Source: Eumeta japonica (Eukaryota; Arthropoda; Insecta; Lepidoptera; Psychidae). From it: a stretch of DNA of 64,000 bases. Positions 1-13,200 of the stretch are shown here, piece by piece (within the stretch, counting starts at the first letter, position 1; every line of letters starts with the position of its first letter). The stretch is taken from positions 248,001 to 312,000 of the forward strand of contig BGZK01000537.1 of assembly GCA_005406025.1 (NCBI GenBank). The letters run 5' to 3'. Below the pieces are notes generated by a model that saw only the letters and a list, made by a program, of their open reading frames with translations, was not told the origin of the DNA and made no database searches. The position numbers and the translations under genes are program-made.

Positions 1-513
1 TGGTACAAACATTGTACAACATAAATCAAATGGAATAAAATAATTATATAATTCAATATATTAAATTCTAGTTTCTAACTTACAGAATTTTCATTTTTCT
101 ATAGATTTTAAGATAGTTTGTCTTTTCAATGATTATGAAGCGGCACCAATATTAATTGATTTGCTAATAAAACTGATACTTTACAAAACACTTTATTTTC
201 GTATATACCATTATAATTTGTACATTATTTTTTATAAAATAATTACATTTTCTTTTACTCTGCATAGAAGTTCCTTATTACTAAAAGATAACTGAAAATA
301 TTTTATAGATCAAAAATTTTCGATTCTAAGAATAATTTCTTAAAGACGTAATGTTAATAATTCTAAATATTGAACTGATTACTTTCGTCCAGGATTTTTC
401 TCTTCAAAGAGTAATTTTATTGTCTTTTAGAATAGCTGTAGAGGAAGATTTGGAAGAAATAATAAAGAATAAATCACAAATAATGCATTTAATATAATTT
501 CGTACAGAAAAAA
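1..513. other. 3' UTR and AT-rich downstream flank of the FAAH2-like gene
   Basis: This stretch follows the FAAH2-like stop codon in transcript direction. The part from about 400 to 513 is probably 3' UTR. Below that I see only AT-rich sequence without an open frame or a recognisable repeat. Confidence 0.4.
416..421 (-). terminator. Candidate polyadenylation signal AATAAA of the FAAH2-like gene
   Basis: TTTATT on the plus strand reads AATAAA on the minus strand, 93 bases downstream of the TAA stop. It is the first exact AATAAA after the stop, and the flanks are A/T-rich as usual. In such AT-rich DNA the hexamer is common by chance, so the assignment is tentative. Confidence 0.45.
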
Positions 514-1289
514 TTATGTACTATGTGGCTCTACCCATCCACCAAAAACTTTATCTAATTCTTCAGCCATAGCTAAACACAATCTATCATTGTCATGATT
601 GGCTATAACTTGAATACCTATAGGTAACCCTTCTCGTCCTAAACCCAAAGGGATGTTTGTGGCTGGGAAACCTAAACAATTTATGATAGACGTATAGCAG
701 AAATTGAGTGGTCTAAAAAGTGGTTCGTCATGGTACGGTGCGGGAGTCGGGTGTGTTGGATACAAAAATACTCCATTTTCGCCTAACATTGTTTTGAATG
801 TTTTCTCTAGTTCATCTTTAGCTCTTATATAGCGCTTGTGGGTTTCGCTACCGATTTCAACACCGCCTTTATCGAATAACGCCGTAAAGAGACCTATCAT
901 AGTGTTGCCAGAAAAACCGATAGTGTTTTTCAATATCTCTAAGCAAATAGTGCACGTGTCATCTTTTCCCATTATGAGCTGTCCAAACGAAGTTTCATTT
1001 TTCATTGTCGCCAACCAAATGGGATTTGATTTGAACAACTGCTCTATATGTACTTCTTCTGGCCTGCTCTCTAATTTTGTTGTTAGATAATTGACGACCT
1101 TGTTCATGGCGTTCACTATGTCGGGGTCGACTCTGTCCACTAGAGGAGCTTCATTGTCGTATTGATAGTAGATGTTCAGCTTCGTTATGTCTACCGGGTC
1201 ATCGAGCTTCAGTTTTTCACTGTATGAACCGGCTATTATATTTAAAAGAGGTTTCAGATCTGATGCATATCTAGTCATAGGGCCGATAC
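514..1289 (-). CDS. FAAH2: FAAH2-like last coding exon (residues 269-526 and stop)
   Basis: The acceptor TTTCCAG precedes GT ATC GGC CCT ATG at 1289, giving [14 protein letters not shown], the conserved start of the C-terminal half. Later family landmarks are [43 protein letters not shown] and the terminal GGWVEPHST followed by TAA (516-514). The first ATG of the open frame (1278) is not a translation start; the homology continues back to the splice site. A candidate AATAAA lies 93 bases beyond the stop. Confidence 0.93.
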
Positions 1290-4200
1290 CTGGAAATTTA
1301 TATTGGTTTGATTATAAAAAAGGAAAGTATAACTTTATAAGGAAAAGCATTACAACTAGAATAAAAGGAATTAATAAAATGAATAAAATTTCCTTAAATG
1401 ATTTCTATTGAATTGTTTTCACGATCAGAATTGGGATCTAGAACGGATCGAAATTGGCTTCAGGATCTTGTTGATCAGAGGTTAAATCAAAACGTGATCG
1501 CCATAATAGGTGAAGAAATCTATGCGATACCCACACCAACTTCCATGTGTATAGAAGATGGTGTGGAAATCAAAATCGATAACATGGATATATATCTTCC
1601 ATGGCCATCTTAACGTTATGTTCAATTAAAATCGACAGTAGGACTGGGACTAGAGTCTGAATTGAAAACGGTATCAAAATGAAATTCTTCATCGGGATTG
1701 ATATCAGAATTCAAACCGAACCGGATTTAGGATCAATATTGACATTGAAATCAGCAGCTAAATTGGAACGAAAGTATAAGAAAAAATGAAATAATTCATT
1801 TCTATATCCAATTGGAATTGACACTAAAACAAGGATAATATTGAAAAAGGAAACGAAATAGGAAAAATATGTACTCTATAAATTATATCAGCCTAAGAAC
1901 TAATTATATTTAAAACTTGTCTCGATATTTGTTTTTTTTTTATTGTAAAGATATTGCGTTATTCTGTTTTTGGAACAGATAATGAATATGACTGTACTTG
2001 CCTAAGAAAGAATTCTGCATTTCCGAATGCGGCTCTGGATATTGACCTTCATTTGACACTGCATATCGTGTAGGCTTGTGACCAAAGATTCCGTTAAAAA
2101 ACGCTGGCATCCTAATAGACCCGCCAATGTCGGAGCCTGCAAATAGATAATAGAAAAAAATTATGTTTTTTCTAATTTTTTTTTTTTTCGAGAACAATCG
2201 CGGTTATAGCGATAGACAGCGACATGCCTGGTTGGCATGAAACGTACGTAAAATTAACAATTTAACAGTTAGCGGAATTAAGCACAGGGTTAGCGGTGGG
2301 TTGCATGCTGCATGTTAATGCATGCTGCAGGCAAGCGTCTACTATGGATTTCCGCGAATTAACACCTCACACAATACAATAGACAGCGATATGTATCGAG
2401 ATTCACCATAATGTAATATTTTAGATGCAGGCAGCAGCAATAGAATTTGAAAAAAAAAAATGCATAAAGTCAGTTAAACAGAACTGAATATTCGAATTAA
2501 AACCATAAAATAGCCAAATCTTGACATATCCCATTTATTCAATAAATTAATTGAACTCTTCTACGTTTTGATCCTAGAGTATCAAATCATTTGAATAAAA
2601 CCGAAATCACAATAGCGGTCGGGAAACAATCGCAATTGGAATATTCACGAAGATTTGCATCGGGCCAGGAGAACGATTACAAGCGAGATGACACACATTA
2701 TTCGTGTCTATGTGTACCGTCGATAGGTATGAATTAAAAGTATCGTTATCGAACAGCATCGACTACCTTTACTGGAAAAAACCGCACAAGTGCGAGTTAA
2801 ACTCTAATGGAGGGTTCCGTATGATGAATGTGTCATTTACCATATTTTTTGATTTGACTCAATTTTATTTGTGGCAACTAAAACAAATACAAATGTGAGT
2901 TTATCCTTACCTTTAAGTATGTTATTGTGATTTAAAACAACATGGTAAATATCTTAATATTAATAAAGCTCTATTTTCTATATTTTTGTCTTTTTGAAAA
3001 TTTTAGACTCAATAGTTTCGGAAATAAGAGAAGAAAATGGTAAATTTTCATATATTTTCTTAAATAATCAAAAGTATTTATAATGTATTATAAGATGTAT
3101 ATATTTGAGACACTTACATACAACAAACGCCTTTCATTTGACAAGATACATTCTGGAAAACTTTTTTTTATATTCTAATTTTTCTTTAAAGATGACCATC
3201 ATATCCACACATCTGTGTTTGACTCATAGAAATTTATATGTGCACCGACTTTTCGACTTAATTGGTCTAGTGGATTCGAAGCAAATTGGCTATGACAGAT
3301 GGACAGACAAACACACACAAGTGTTTCTATAAGGGTTCCGTTTTTTCATTCTATGGTATGGAAACCTGGAACCCTAAAAAGAGGCGCATGGAGACTGTAT
3401 GAGTTATGATTGAATAAGTATATAAAAGACCATTGGAATGCTACATTGTAAACCATTTCAATACAATCGTATGTTTGAGCGACAAAGTGTTTTAAAATCG
3501 CGTTTCTAAAATATATTATACAAAGAGATTCAATAAACTGCTTTATGTATTTTAATGAATATTAACAACCGCTAGACAAGATATTTAAATAAATAAGTCT
3601 TTATTAATTTCGTTATTCCATCAAGAAAAAAAGCTGTATAAAACATTTTTACTACAAGTATAAAGTGCTTCAATATTCTATAATAATGTTATGATTCGAA
3701 TGCCTAATATGATTAATTACTTAAGAGTATTATAATCAATTAAGCGAGTCCAAACTAGTAAAAAGCTTTCAACAAATTTTTATAACTTCTAAATTAATTA
3801 CTCAATAAATACCTATTTTTTTTTAATTCAGACCAAAGACGACAATGTGATAGAATAAATTGGTAAGATTAATCAATATATAAATGTAAACTAACATGTG
3901 CCTCAGCTTCACCTGTAGGTACGAGTATGAAAATTAAATAAATTGCTATATTTTATACACCAGTTCCATTTACGTGAATGTGCAATCCGGTTAAATCTCC
4001 AAAGTACATGTACCCGAAAGTGACTCCTAAATCACTATATACAATCCTCTATCTCGTCGTCCGCACTTTTTTGAGAAAATATTCTACCAAATTTAGCGTA
4101 TTTTTATATAAAATAAAGAAAATGTGAATATTTTAGGGGTTTCGTAGCACAAGACGGAAAAGGAAACCTTTGTCTTTTTATGTCCGTTCGTATGTTTAAG

Positions 4201-7200
4201 TCTTATAACTCCCTCGTTCCTTTATCGATTTTCATAAAATCGTACAAGTAGGTATCATAGGCAGTCGTACAATTTTTTTAAATAAAATACGAAAAACGAA
4301 AAATTAATGGTCTCTCTCCGCTCAGAGATGAGTTTTTTTCTTGGCGTACTTCGTGATGTGGACTGGTGTTGGAAAGGTACTTAAATTGTATTAAACGTTT
4401 TTAAAAGGTTTTCCCTCAGGTGACGGTTTACTAGCTTCCAAACTCCCCACAAGTTTTCCTTCCAAATTGCGCTTCCCCCGACTTTTATATTATGTATTTT
4501 AAAAATCTTAAAAAAGCTATAATAACCATTATACATAAATTGAACGAAAATTATTTAGTACAAAATCGTCAAACAATTTTTTTTAGATACTTCACTACTA
4601 CGAGTATCTACTGTAAAAACATATTTTTGCCGATATTATTATATCTCAAATCATTTGTTTCGAATTATGGAGAGTAATTTGACACCTGTTTAATTTAAAC
4701 GTGTATGCAAATAAATATACGTTGTTACATGTAAATCGATTTATAAATCAACAAGTTGATGGAAACTGCAAAGCAGATTTGACGTTTGTCATTTTATATA
4801 TAAAAAAAAACGCTTTTAAAAATACGTCATAAATAGATGCTTTTAAAAATATACAACTGTTGTTGTAATATGTAATTGTTTTCAACAATAACTAATAAAA
4901 CAATTGTACCGATTCCGAAAGCGCTACCAGCCACTGCTTGCAAACAGCCCTCACCGCCCGACGAGCCGCCGACGATGCGAGTCGTGTTGTACGGATTGTT
5001 GGTCCGGCCGTAAATGTGATTGTGCGTCTCCCACCTAAAAATTCAAAGTATTTATTGACACTTCTAATGTGCAACTCATAAACCGCGAGCAGCGGTAGTA
5101 CTTCAGTAGTTAGGAGTTTTGCGGTCACCATAAGGTACCAGGTTCGATAGTGACCAGGGGTTAATTTTCCAATATTTTTTTTATATTCAAATGAAATTAA
5201 CCATTGCCTCCGTGCCTCGTGCACGTTAAGCTGCCAGTCCCGGACTTTGTCACCACATTGGTGACGGCGGTCATTGTAACCACCACTGGGACTTAAGGTT
5301 CTAGTTTTAAACGCAAAATTGAAGAGTATGTGCTTCAGTAACAGTCCGGTGACGTGAAATCTGACAAAACAAATATAAATTGTTATGAGAGTATGAAACT
5401 GAATATTCTTATGTTACTACGCAACTACAAGAGAAAATTCAGCAACGTTAGCTTGTAATAAACGTTCAGACTGTATACATTCTAGAAATCTAAAAATACG
5501 TGTGTGTGAATTGTGTTGAAAAATAGAAAATACGATATAATAAAGTGTTCATGTTCTGTTGGAGAGTTAATAACAACAAAATCAATTTTGGTTAATTGTA
5601 TGTGTAAATATACGAATGCAAAAATATGCGAAACAAGCAGACCTTTAACATTTTTTAAATTAATGGAATTAGTTTGAGACCAACTATAGTGGATTTTCTA
5701 AATATGCCATTATAATGAAGCTACTAACATAGTTTTATCAATGCGTAAAACTATACTATTATTTAAAGGCTAATGTCCACCTGGTAACCGTAATTTTCAG
5801 ATTTAAAATCTACGGCGTAAATTTTAAATCTGAAAATTACGGTTCCGAATTCTAACCACACAACATTTGTATGAGTTGTAGTTAGAGATCGAAATCGGTT
5901 TTTAACTTAGTCGAAATAAGCATATCCTTCGAAAGTCAGTGATGACGTAAAGCCGCGGATGCCGGACGTTCCCCCACATTGGCGACACATCGGCCCAACA
6001 TCAGCGCTTAAGATCCAAATACTTGAATCTTAAGTTTTGTAGAAGAATATATCTACCTCTACATAGAGATTACGATATCTAACGTCTCATGCGCTAATTG
6101 TAAATATGCCATAAGCGCCTATATCGTTAAGGCGATGCAATGATAAACTATTAATGTGACTGTGTAGCGCCCCGCAACCCGCGCCCTACTGCACCCTAAA
6201 GCACCACGCGTTTGCTTGTTTTTAAAGATTGTGCGCGACAAAACAGGTTTTTTTTTCGTTTAATATAAAAACTAGGATTAATTTCGACAAATCAAACTGT
6301 CATTTTGAAGTGTTTGTATGTGTTTAATCTGCATAGAAAATTTGGGGGCTTAAATTGTTCGCGTTAGTATGTAAAATGTAAATATCTGCTTTAAAAGATT
6401 TATCTTGATATTTTTTTTCTCTGTTATAAAAGTTAATTAATTGTGTAACGACAACTAATAAATCAAAATCGATAACATAAAGAATCGGGTCGCCGAAGAT
6501 CTCTTTTACACGTTTTGTGTTTTTTAAGAAAAATCTAGATCGTTATCACTAAAATTTCCAATTGGTCCCTTAATATTTAATTTAGAAAAAAATATTCAAA
6601 AGGGACGAAGAAGTTGCGTCAAATTAAATGTAGATTAAAAAGTTCGCCTCTTTTATCGAGGTATCTAATTCATTTAAAATAGCCTACTTTATAATCATCA
6701 ATTTTAACTCAAGCAGGTTTACAGATATTAGATAGATTAACCAATCAATTTTCTCTAGTCGTCTAAAATATTTTACAAATAGGAAGGAATTTTCTAGACG
6801 ATCTGCATACAATTTTATTTTTTGAGGTAATCTCATTGCTTCAGGTTCTTTGTTTAAAAAAGAAATAAAAGTTGGTTTATTTTTCGATTTTATTGTATTT
6901 TAATAAGTTTGAAAAATGCTATTCGACTCTAAACTTTCGGAAAATTTAGACAACATCATCCTCACATTCATCAGTAAGCGTTACGAGTTTTATATTCAGT
7001 GCCGTGTTTTACGCTTCTCGTCAAAACATCTTAACGAAATCAATTGCAGCGCGTTGCATTCCAAAAAGTTTAAACTCCGTTTACGACCGCCGCTAGAACG
7101 GAAAAACCTAAGAACGCGCCCAATCCAGATGTCGAATTCTTCACCGGATGATAGCACATCGCGAATAAATCGATCGCTGTATGGGCGTAAATACTTAAAC

Positions 7201-10200
7201 AAAATGAAAATCAAATATTTCATCCATAACGAGGTTACGATACATCCTGGTTGTAGATTTAAATCACCATATTCGATATAACCTGTATTCTCCGATTCGG
7301 GTAGTATAATGAAATGACGTACCGGCAAGAAACTCTACCAGACTATTTTTTATTTGCTTTTCTTCTTAGCAATTGCCAAATCATTTACGTCATATCTTTT
7401 TTGTTGCATTACCGAATACACGATTGTAAAAGCAATAATCTTGCTTCGTGTCGGACCGATCTTTAATAATTTATTTATTAAACTGTTTATTGTTTAGCTT
7501 CAATATTTATTTCAGAATTGCTTATTTATATCAGACGAATTGTTTTGTGTTTTGAATTTTCCCAGACTTACGTTTTTAGATATTATTCTGTTAGAAGCAT
7601 TATATATTCCGCTTGTTCTTTGCGCTATTTTGTCAATCACGTTCGCATTTGAATTTTAAATTCTAAAATTGTGCTTTTCTATTTGCTTCATCACAATTTT
7701 CCGCAATATTTCTATTTTAAACTGCCTAATATTAATATTCTGTGTTTTATTCCAAATCATATTCAATCCATTAATTAATCAGAGAAAAATTAATATAGAC
7801 TTATTCACAATATCAACATAGGTTATCACATATAAATATTTGATACTTACCACATGCATAGTTCAGGTACATTAGTAAGCCCTATTATGATGGCGCCTTT
7901 CTCCCTCAGAAGACGTATCGTTTCAGCGTCCTTCCCTGCTATGAAATCTTTACGAAGGGTAACTCCGGCAGTCTGATGAAGCCCTTCAAAAAAAACGAAA
8001 AGAAATTTAGACTTTGCTCACTATCTTTTATATATACACATCGATTATTTATTGTGCATACATTACGCATGTGCATTTTCTCATTTATATAAATTGTTAC
8101 CCGATATGTGTCCTATTCATTTACATTTCTACTTTAATGTAAATTATGCTCATTTCATGTACTTTGGTCATTTCCAGTTCTTCGAAAAAGAAGAAACTCT
8201 ATGTAGCTCAGCGTGGTCTAGTTATGGTTCGGTATAAAAAACGTGCCAACGGATTCCTATTGCTAAACCTTGCGCTGTCTATTAGTCCGTCCATCGGTTC
8301 ATCTTTTGAAGCTATACTTCTTTTGGCACGAAGTTACGAAATGATGAAATTGAATTTTTATCGGGGTGACAGGGAATTACAACATGAAGTGCTCGCAAGC
8401 GGTTTAGCGAGCAACTTCAGACCACTAATAACTGATGTGCCAATTCAGTCACTACTGGAAGATGCTATGGCACTGGACATATTTAGAAATAATGTTAACA
8501 TACTACAATTTTTTACTTAATAATTGTTAATAATAATAAAAAGATAAAATTAATATAATACTTTGTATAAGAAAATAAATTAAATATATAGAAAATTTAT
8601 TAATATCATATATTTATGAGAGGTTATTTAGTAACGACTGGATATTACAGCGTGAGTCGACTTCCATTAGGTGCACTGGCAACCTACTAAATGTCACCGA
8701 TATGGGGTGGTCATGGGGTACGACCCACATCTCACCTCACATGTTAGCAGTAATTAGTCGTCGATTCAACTTTTTGTGAAAAATTTGATTTAATAAAAAA
8801 AAGTAAATAAACCATAAGTATATTAAATAGTATTTAATATATTTATGGTTTATTATTTGAAATAACGGAATTCAGTAAACGAAAGTTACGAGGACGAATA
8901 GTTTAGTTAACAAGCGAAAACACCGCCCGTCCCCAAGCTACTGCTAGCGTTTTACCCATCAATTATTTATTTACGTTTCGTTGTAAGTTTTATTGACAAT
9001 CGTCGCACGCAAAAGACGTCAATGGTATTGTATAATTAATGACGTCTGATTTTAGAGTAGTCCATACATTTGTACAGAATAAATGTTACGAAATGGTTGA
9101 AACGGATTTTTATTTATACATATAAAAAATGGATGTTGGTATAATATAAAATTGATAAACACCGACATCGTTTGAACGATCACCACGACAGTTGGCACAA
9201 GATGTTTTCTTTTATGGAAAACATTTTTATGCTGTACACTTCGTTGTGATTCAGCATTACATGGCACTGCAGCACTTCAACTTTTACAACGTTCAACCGA
9301 TCCCCGTGAAAATTGATACATATAAATATTTAAATACGGGGAATATTTTCTCGCTTTCCATTTTGCTGTTACTCGCCGCCAGATGGTGCGCACATTAACT
9401 TCCGCAGCGGTTACCGATCATATGATAATTGGTATGTATGTATATATATCAATTTCAAGCAGCGGAAAGCAAGCTTTATGGGCGCGTCATCTACCGGAAA
9501 AAGCAGAACAACGTCTGTCGGGATAGCTAGTATTATATAAAATACTTTGTTGGTTTAATGTAAGTTATCTTTTTTATGTATTAATCGTTTTTTTTATTTC
9601 ACCAATGAGAAAAATTATCGTTAATCGCTAATGTATGAGTGAAACATGATAGGGCCCTGGACCGTTCGTCGTAGGAATCTACAAGAAATGACTTATTGCT
9701 AGTCGGGAATTAATAAAATGTTAACCAACGCCAATGACTTTTGATTGCTTAAAATGGCAAGTTCGGGTCAATAAATAGTGTATCATAAATACGGCTTCCT
9801 TCAAGATTTAGAAAAAGATTGATTTAACTCGCGAAGTGTACCAACTAATGTCTTGAAAATCTATTAAATTAAAATACAAATATATAACATTTAACAGAAA
9901 TTTTGATCATATCACTATTTAAAAATTCGCACGACCTATAAATGCTTAGGTTCAAATTCATCTTTAAATAGATCATCTTCATTTTAGGAAACTTTATCTA
10001 ACAACTATCATAAGTTGCACCTTTGACAGCTATGCAGTCCTTTGTAGTAAAAGGAACGCCGAGTAAAGGTTTCTCCCTGGCCAACTGCTCGGCCGTCTTC
10101 GCGCCGGCGCGTATCGCTTCGTCCGCTTCGCGGGCTTCCTTCAGCGCCGCTTCGAAGCGATTCTCGACGAAGCAGTTCAGTGTAGGAGTCACTTCCTTGA

Positions 10201-13200
10201 TGCGCCTGATGTACGCCTCCAATAGTTCCACGCTTGAGATCTGGAAAGCAAAATACTCATATCCGTTTCAGATGATCATCGTTTGTGATGTAAAAACGAA
10301 ATATGCGTTTCTTGTTGAACTTTGAATATACGCCAACTGTCGCGAATTGGACATACGCGAAATATAAATTTGCGAAATTGGCAAAAATACGCTTTGGAAA
10401 AAATTCAAAATTAAATGGCATTTCATTTCACAAAGCTATTGACGTGACGTATTTTCTTGAACGTATGTCGAGACGCTTTTCACTAATATTCCGTCTTTTT
10501 ATGTGCAACTCCCATTAAAGATGCATAGAATTATATAAACGACTAACAGCCGATTGCAAACTAATGACAGTAACAACCGCGCCGACAAAACAATTAAAAT
10601 ATCAATACGAAATCCTGATGAGCTCATCTTTACTGTGAATGAAATTTTAGGTATACCTACTCAATCCTGTGACATCAACTGCGTTGCTAATATAATAAAC
10701 ATTTCGTCAATATCAGAGCATCCTTACATATTAATAGGATTGATCAATTCTGGTACATTTTATAAACTGATATCTCGGAAAAGGGTCTAATGATTCCGAT
10801 GAAAATTTGTACTTTAATGATGTTTTGCTTTTCAAGTTTATCCTTATAGGCAGATGTTTTTCCTGGAAAAACGAATTAAAAAAAAACATTTTTGTATACA
10901 TTGCTTTATAATGCCATCTAGTAGAATTCTGAAATAAACGCATTGTTGCTATGCTATTGAATTGAATGCCGAGACATCAGTAATCTTAACATAACGTTTT
11001 CAACAACCGATGGCACAACATACCATTAATTAGGTAAATGGCACTACGTGACATTATCAAAGTGAGTTCTAGTTGCAGGAAAATTTTGCATGGTGTATAG
11101 TATGTATGTCATATGTATCTAAATATAGTGTGTTTCTGTCATATGTATCTAAATATTTATTTTTGGAAGTGAATATAAGCAATTTTTCCAGTAATAAGTT
11201 ATCATATTCTCATAACGAATTGAAAAGACGTCGAGCTAAGCTCGGTTGCCCAGATACTGACTTTATTCAAACAATAGATCGAAAACTTAAAGCGTTATTT
11301 TAAATAACTACAATTACTGAAGTTTGTAAATTAATGAAATAACTGACGTTTTTTCAAGCTAGATACAGTGAAACGTAATTTAAAATTGTTTTTAATAATT
11401 CGCGTTTATTAAATAAAACTAATTTACAGCACGTAAATTAAATACGTAAATACGGGGTTAGATACTGTATTAGATAGAAAATGACACCGCTACTGTGTAA
11501 TAAGGATGACATAATCAGAAATGGAAATGAAATAGTCATTTTAATAATCCGACGGAGCAGTTGCAAAAGTAGCTCTATGACCTCATTGAAGAATCACGAG
11601 TCCCGTTAACGGCCTGTCGCGCACTTCGTGTCTATCGTCGAGGCGGGTCACGCCCATAACACTAATGTACTTATGAACACCACTCTTACGGTATACCGAT
11701 AGAGATAATATTTCTAAATTATGCCATTTTTTTGGAATTATAAGGTCTTTTTTCTTGAACAGTATTATGAAAAAAAGAAAGGAAAATTGATTTATTTTCC
11801 TTTATCTTTTATATAAGGCCGGAAAAAAGTGTTGTCGTTTTTGATATATAACTTCAAGACCATTTTCCATCATATTTTATTTACATTATGTATGTCATTT
11901 TGTTCAATAACTTGTTGCCATTTTGAAGGTAGGGACATAATCCCATTGCTGTAGAAAATTTGGGACTCTTGTGGGCCTAGCATGACGCCCTAGACAAAAG
12001 TGTCTCTATAGGACTATCCCTTTCGCTCATCATATTGGCGCGACAAAGATAGTCCTATAGAGAGACTCTTGACTAGGGCGTCATGCTAGGCCCGTTGATC
12101 AAAAAACTGCGACCAGTAGTTTTGGCAGTCCTCTCTTGATGTTGACCTAACACTACCTAAAGAATTCTGAAGAGACCCAAACAAGTGAAAATCTAAGGGT
12201 GCAAAGTCAATAGTATATGGTGAATGCATTAACACTTCCCAACCAAACTCTCATCTCAATATTTGCTGAGTGGTTAAAGATGTGTGTGGTCTAGCGTTAT
12301 CATAGTGAAAAACCACACCCTTTCTGTAGATCGTTTCCGGCCGTTTTTTTCTCTATTTCTTGTTTTAGTCTCATCAGCTGTTGACAGTAAAGATCTAAAT
12401 TGATGTTTTGCCCGGCAGTAGAAGGTCGTAATGAATAACGCCCTTCCAATCCCTCCATACACAACATCAATTTATTGCAAGGTTTTTCGAGTTTCGCTAT
12501 AGTCTGTGGAGCTTTCTTGCCTTGGACCATAATCATTTTTCCAAGTACTTATCGAATGTAATCCATTTTTCATCAGCATTGATAATTTTTTTCCAAAACA
12601 GTTCAGTTACATTACGTTTCAATAGAGAATCGCAAATGAATACATGATTCTTTAGATGTCTTTAGTGAGCCTGTGTGGAACCTAAGTATCAAGCTCTTTT
12701 GTATATCCAGGTTTTTTCAAATGGGTCAAAACTGTTTTCCAGTCAATCCCCAGCTCTTAAGTTATGTCGTAAGAACTAATATGCGGATCTTAGTCTACTT
12801 TTTACAAAATGGCATCGATTTTATCTGTTATTGGTCGATCAGAGCGAGGTTTATCTTCGACATCAAAATTGCCGGATTAAAAACACTTGAATCCGTTTTA
12901 TGCTACTCTTAATGACATTGCACGAAGTCTATAAACGTCACAAATTGTTTTCGCGGCTTATGTCGCTATTTTTATTTTTTGGTCATAAAACTACAAAATA
13001 TATCGTATTTCTACGTTAGATTCACTCATTTTGATGGACAGAAACAATAAAAAAATTATTTTTTAAATGTCGTTTATTTAATGGTACCAAAACTAGCCAG
13101 ATACAAACAACATAACCAAAGAGATTGTACTGCCACTTTTTATTTATTAAATACAAAAAAACCTTTTCCCCGACGTAATGTTTACTTATTAGATATAATT

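Larger units (their letters stand above)
5035..7850 (-). other. Intron 3 of the FAAH2-like gene
   Basis: The intron is GT-AG and 2816 bases long. It holds a tRNA-derived SINE at 5091-5200, a perfect 24-bp inverted repeat at 5786-5844 and one copy of a roughly 430-base dispersed repeat at 6134-6560. The open frames at 6916-7281 (+) and 6996-7328 (-) overlap each other on opposite strands and match nothing I know, so I do not call them genes. Confidence 0.7.
7984..10020 (-). other. Intron 2 of the FAAH2-like gene
   Basis: The intron is GT-AG (donor GTGCAACT, acceptor TTTGAAG) and 2037 bases long. It contains a GAAGCTATACTTC repeat end at 8308-8330, a near-palindrome at 8806-8854 and a Helitron-like 3' end near 9480-9525. 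The plus-strand open frame 8146-8520 begins inside plain intron and ends inside the palindrome-core repeat, so I do not call it a gene. Confidence 0.7.

Noticed and set aside
4892..5224. 110-codon minus-strand open frame
   Set aside because: It covers exon 4 of the FAAH2-like gene in the wrong frame; the correct frame shows the amidase signature.
6916..7328. Overlapping open frames on both strands
   Set aside because: The two frames are mirror images over the same bases, in an intron, without any motif.
8146..8520. 124-codon plus-strand open frame
   Set aside because: It begins in plain intron and runs across the end of a repeat (GAAGCTATACTTC at 8308). No family was recognised and no splice sites fit.
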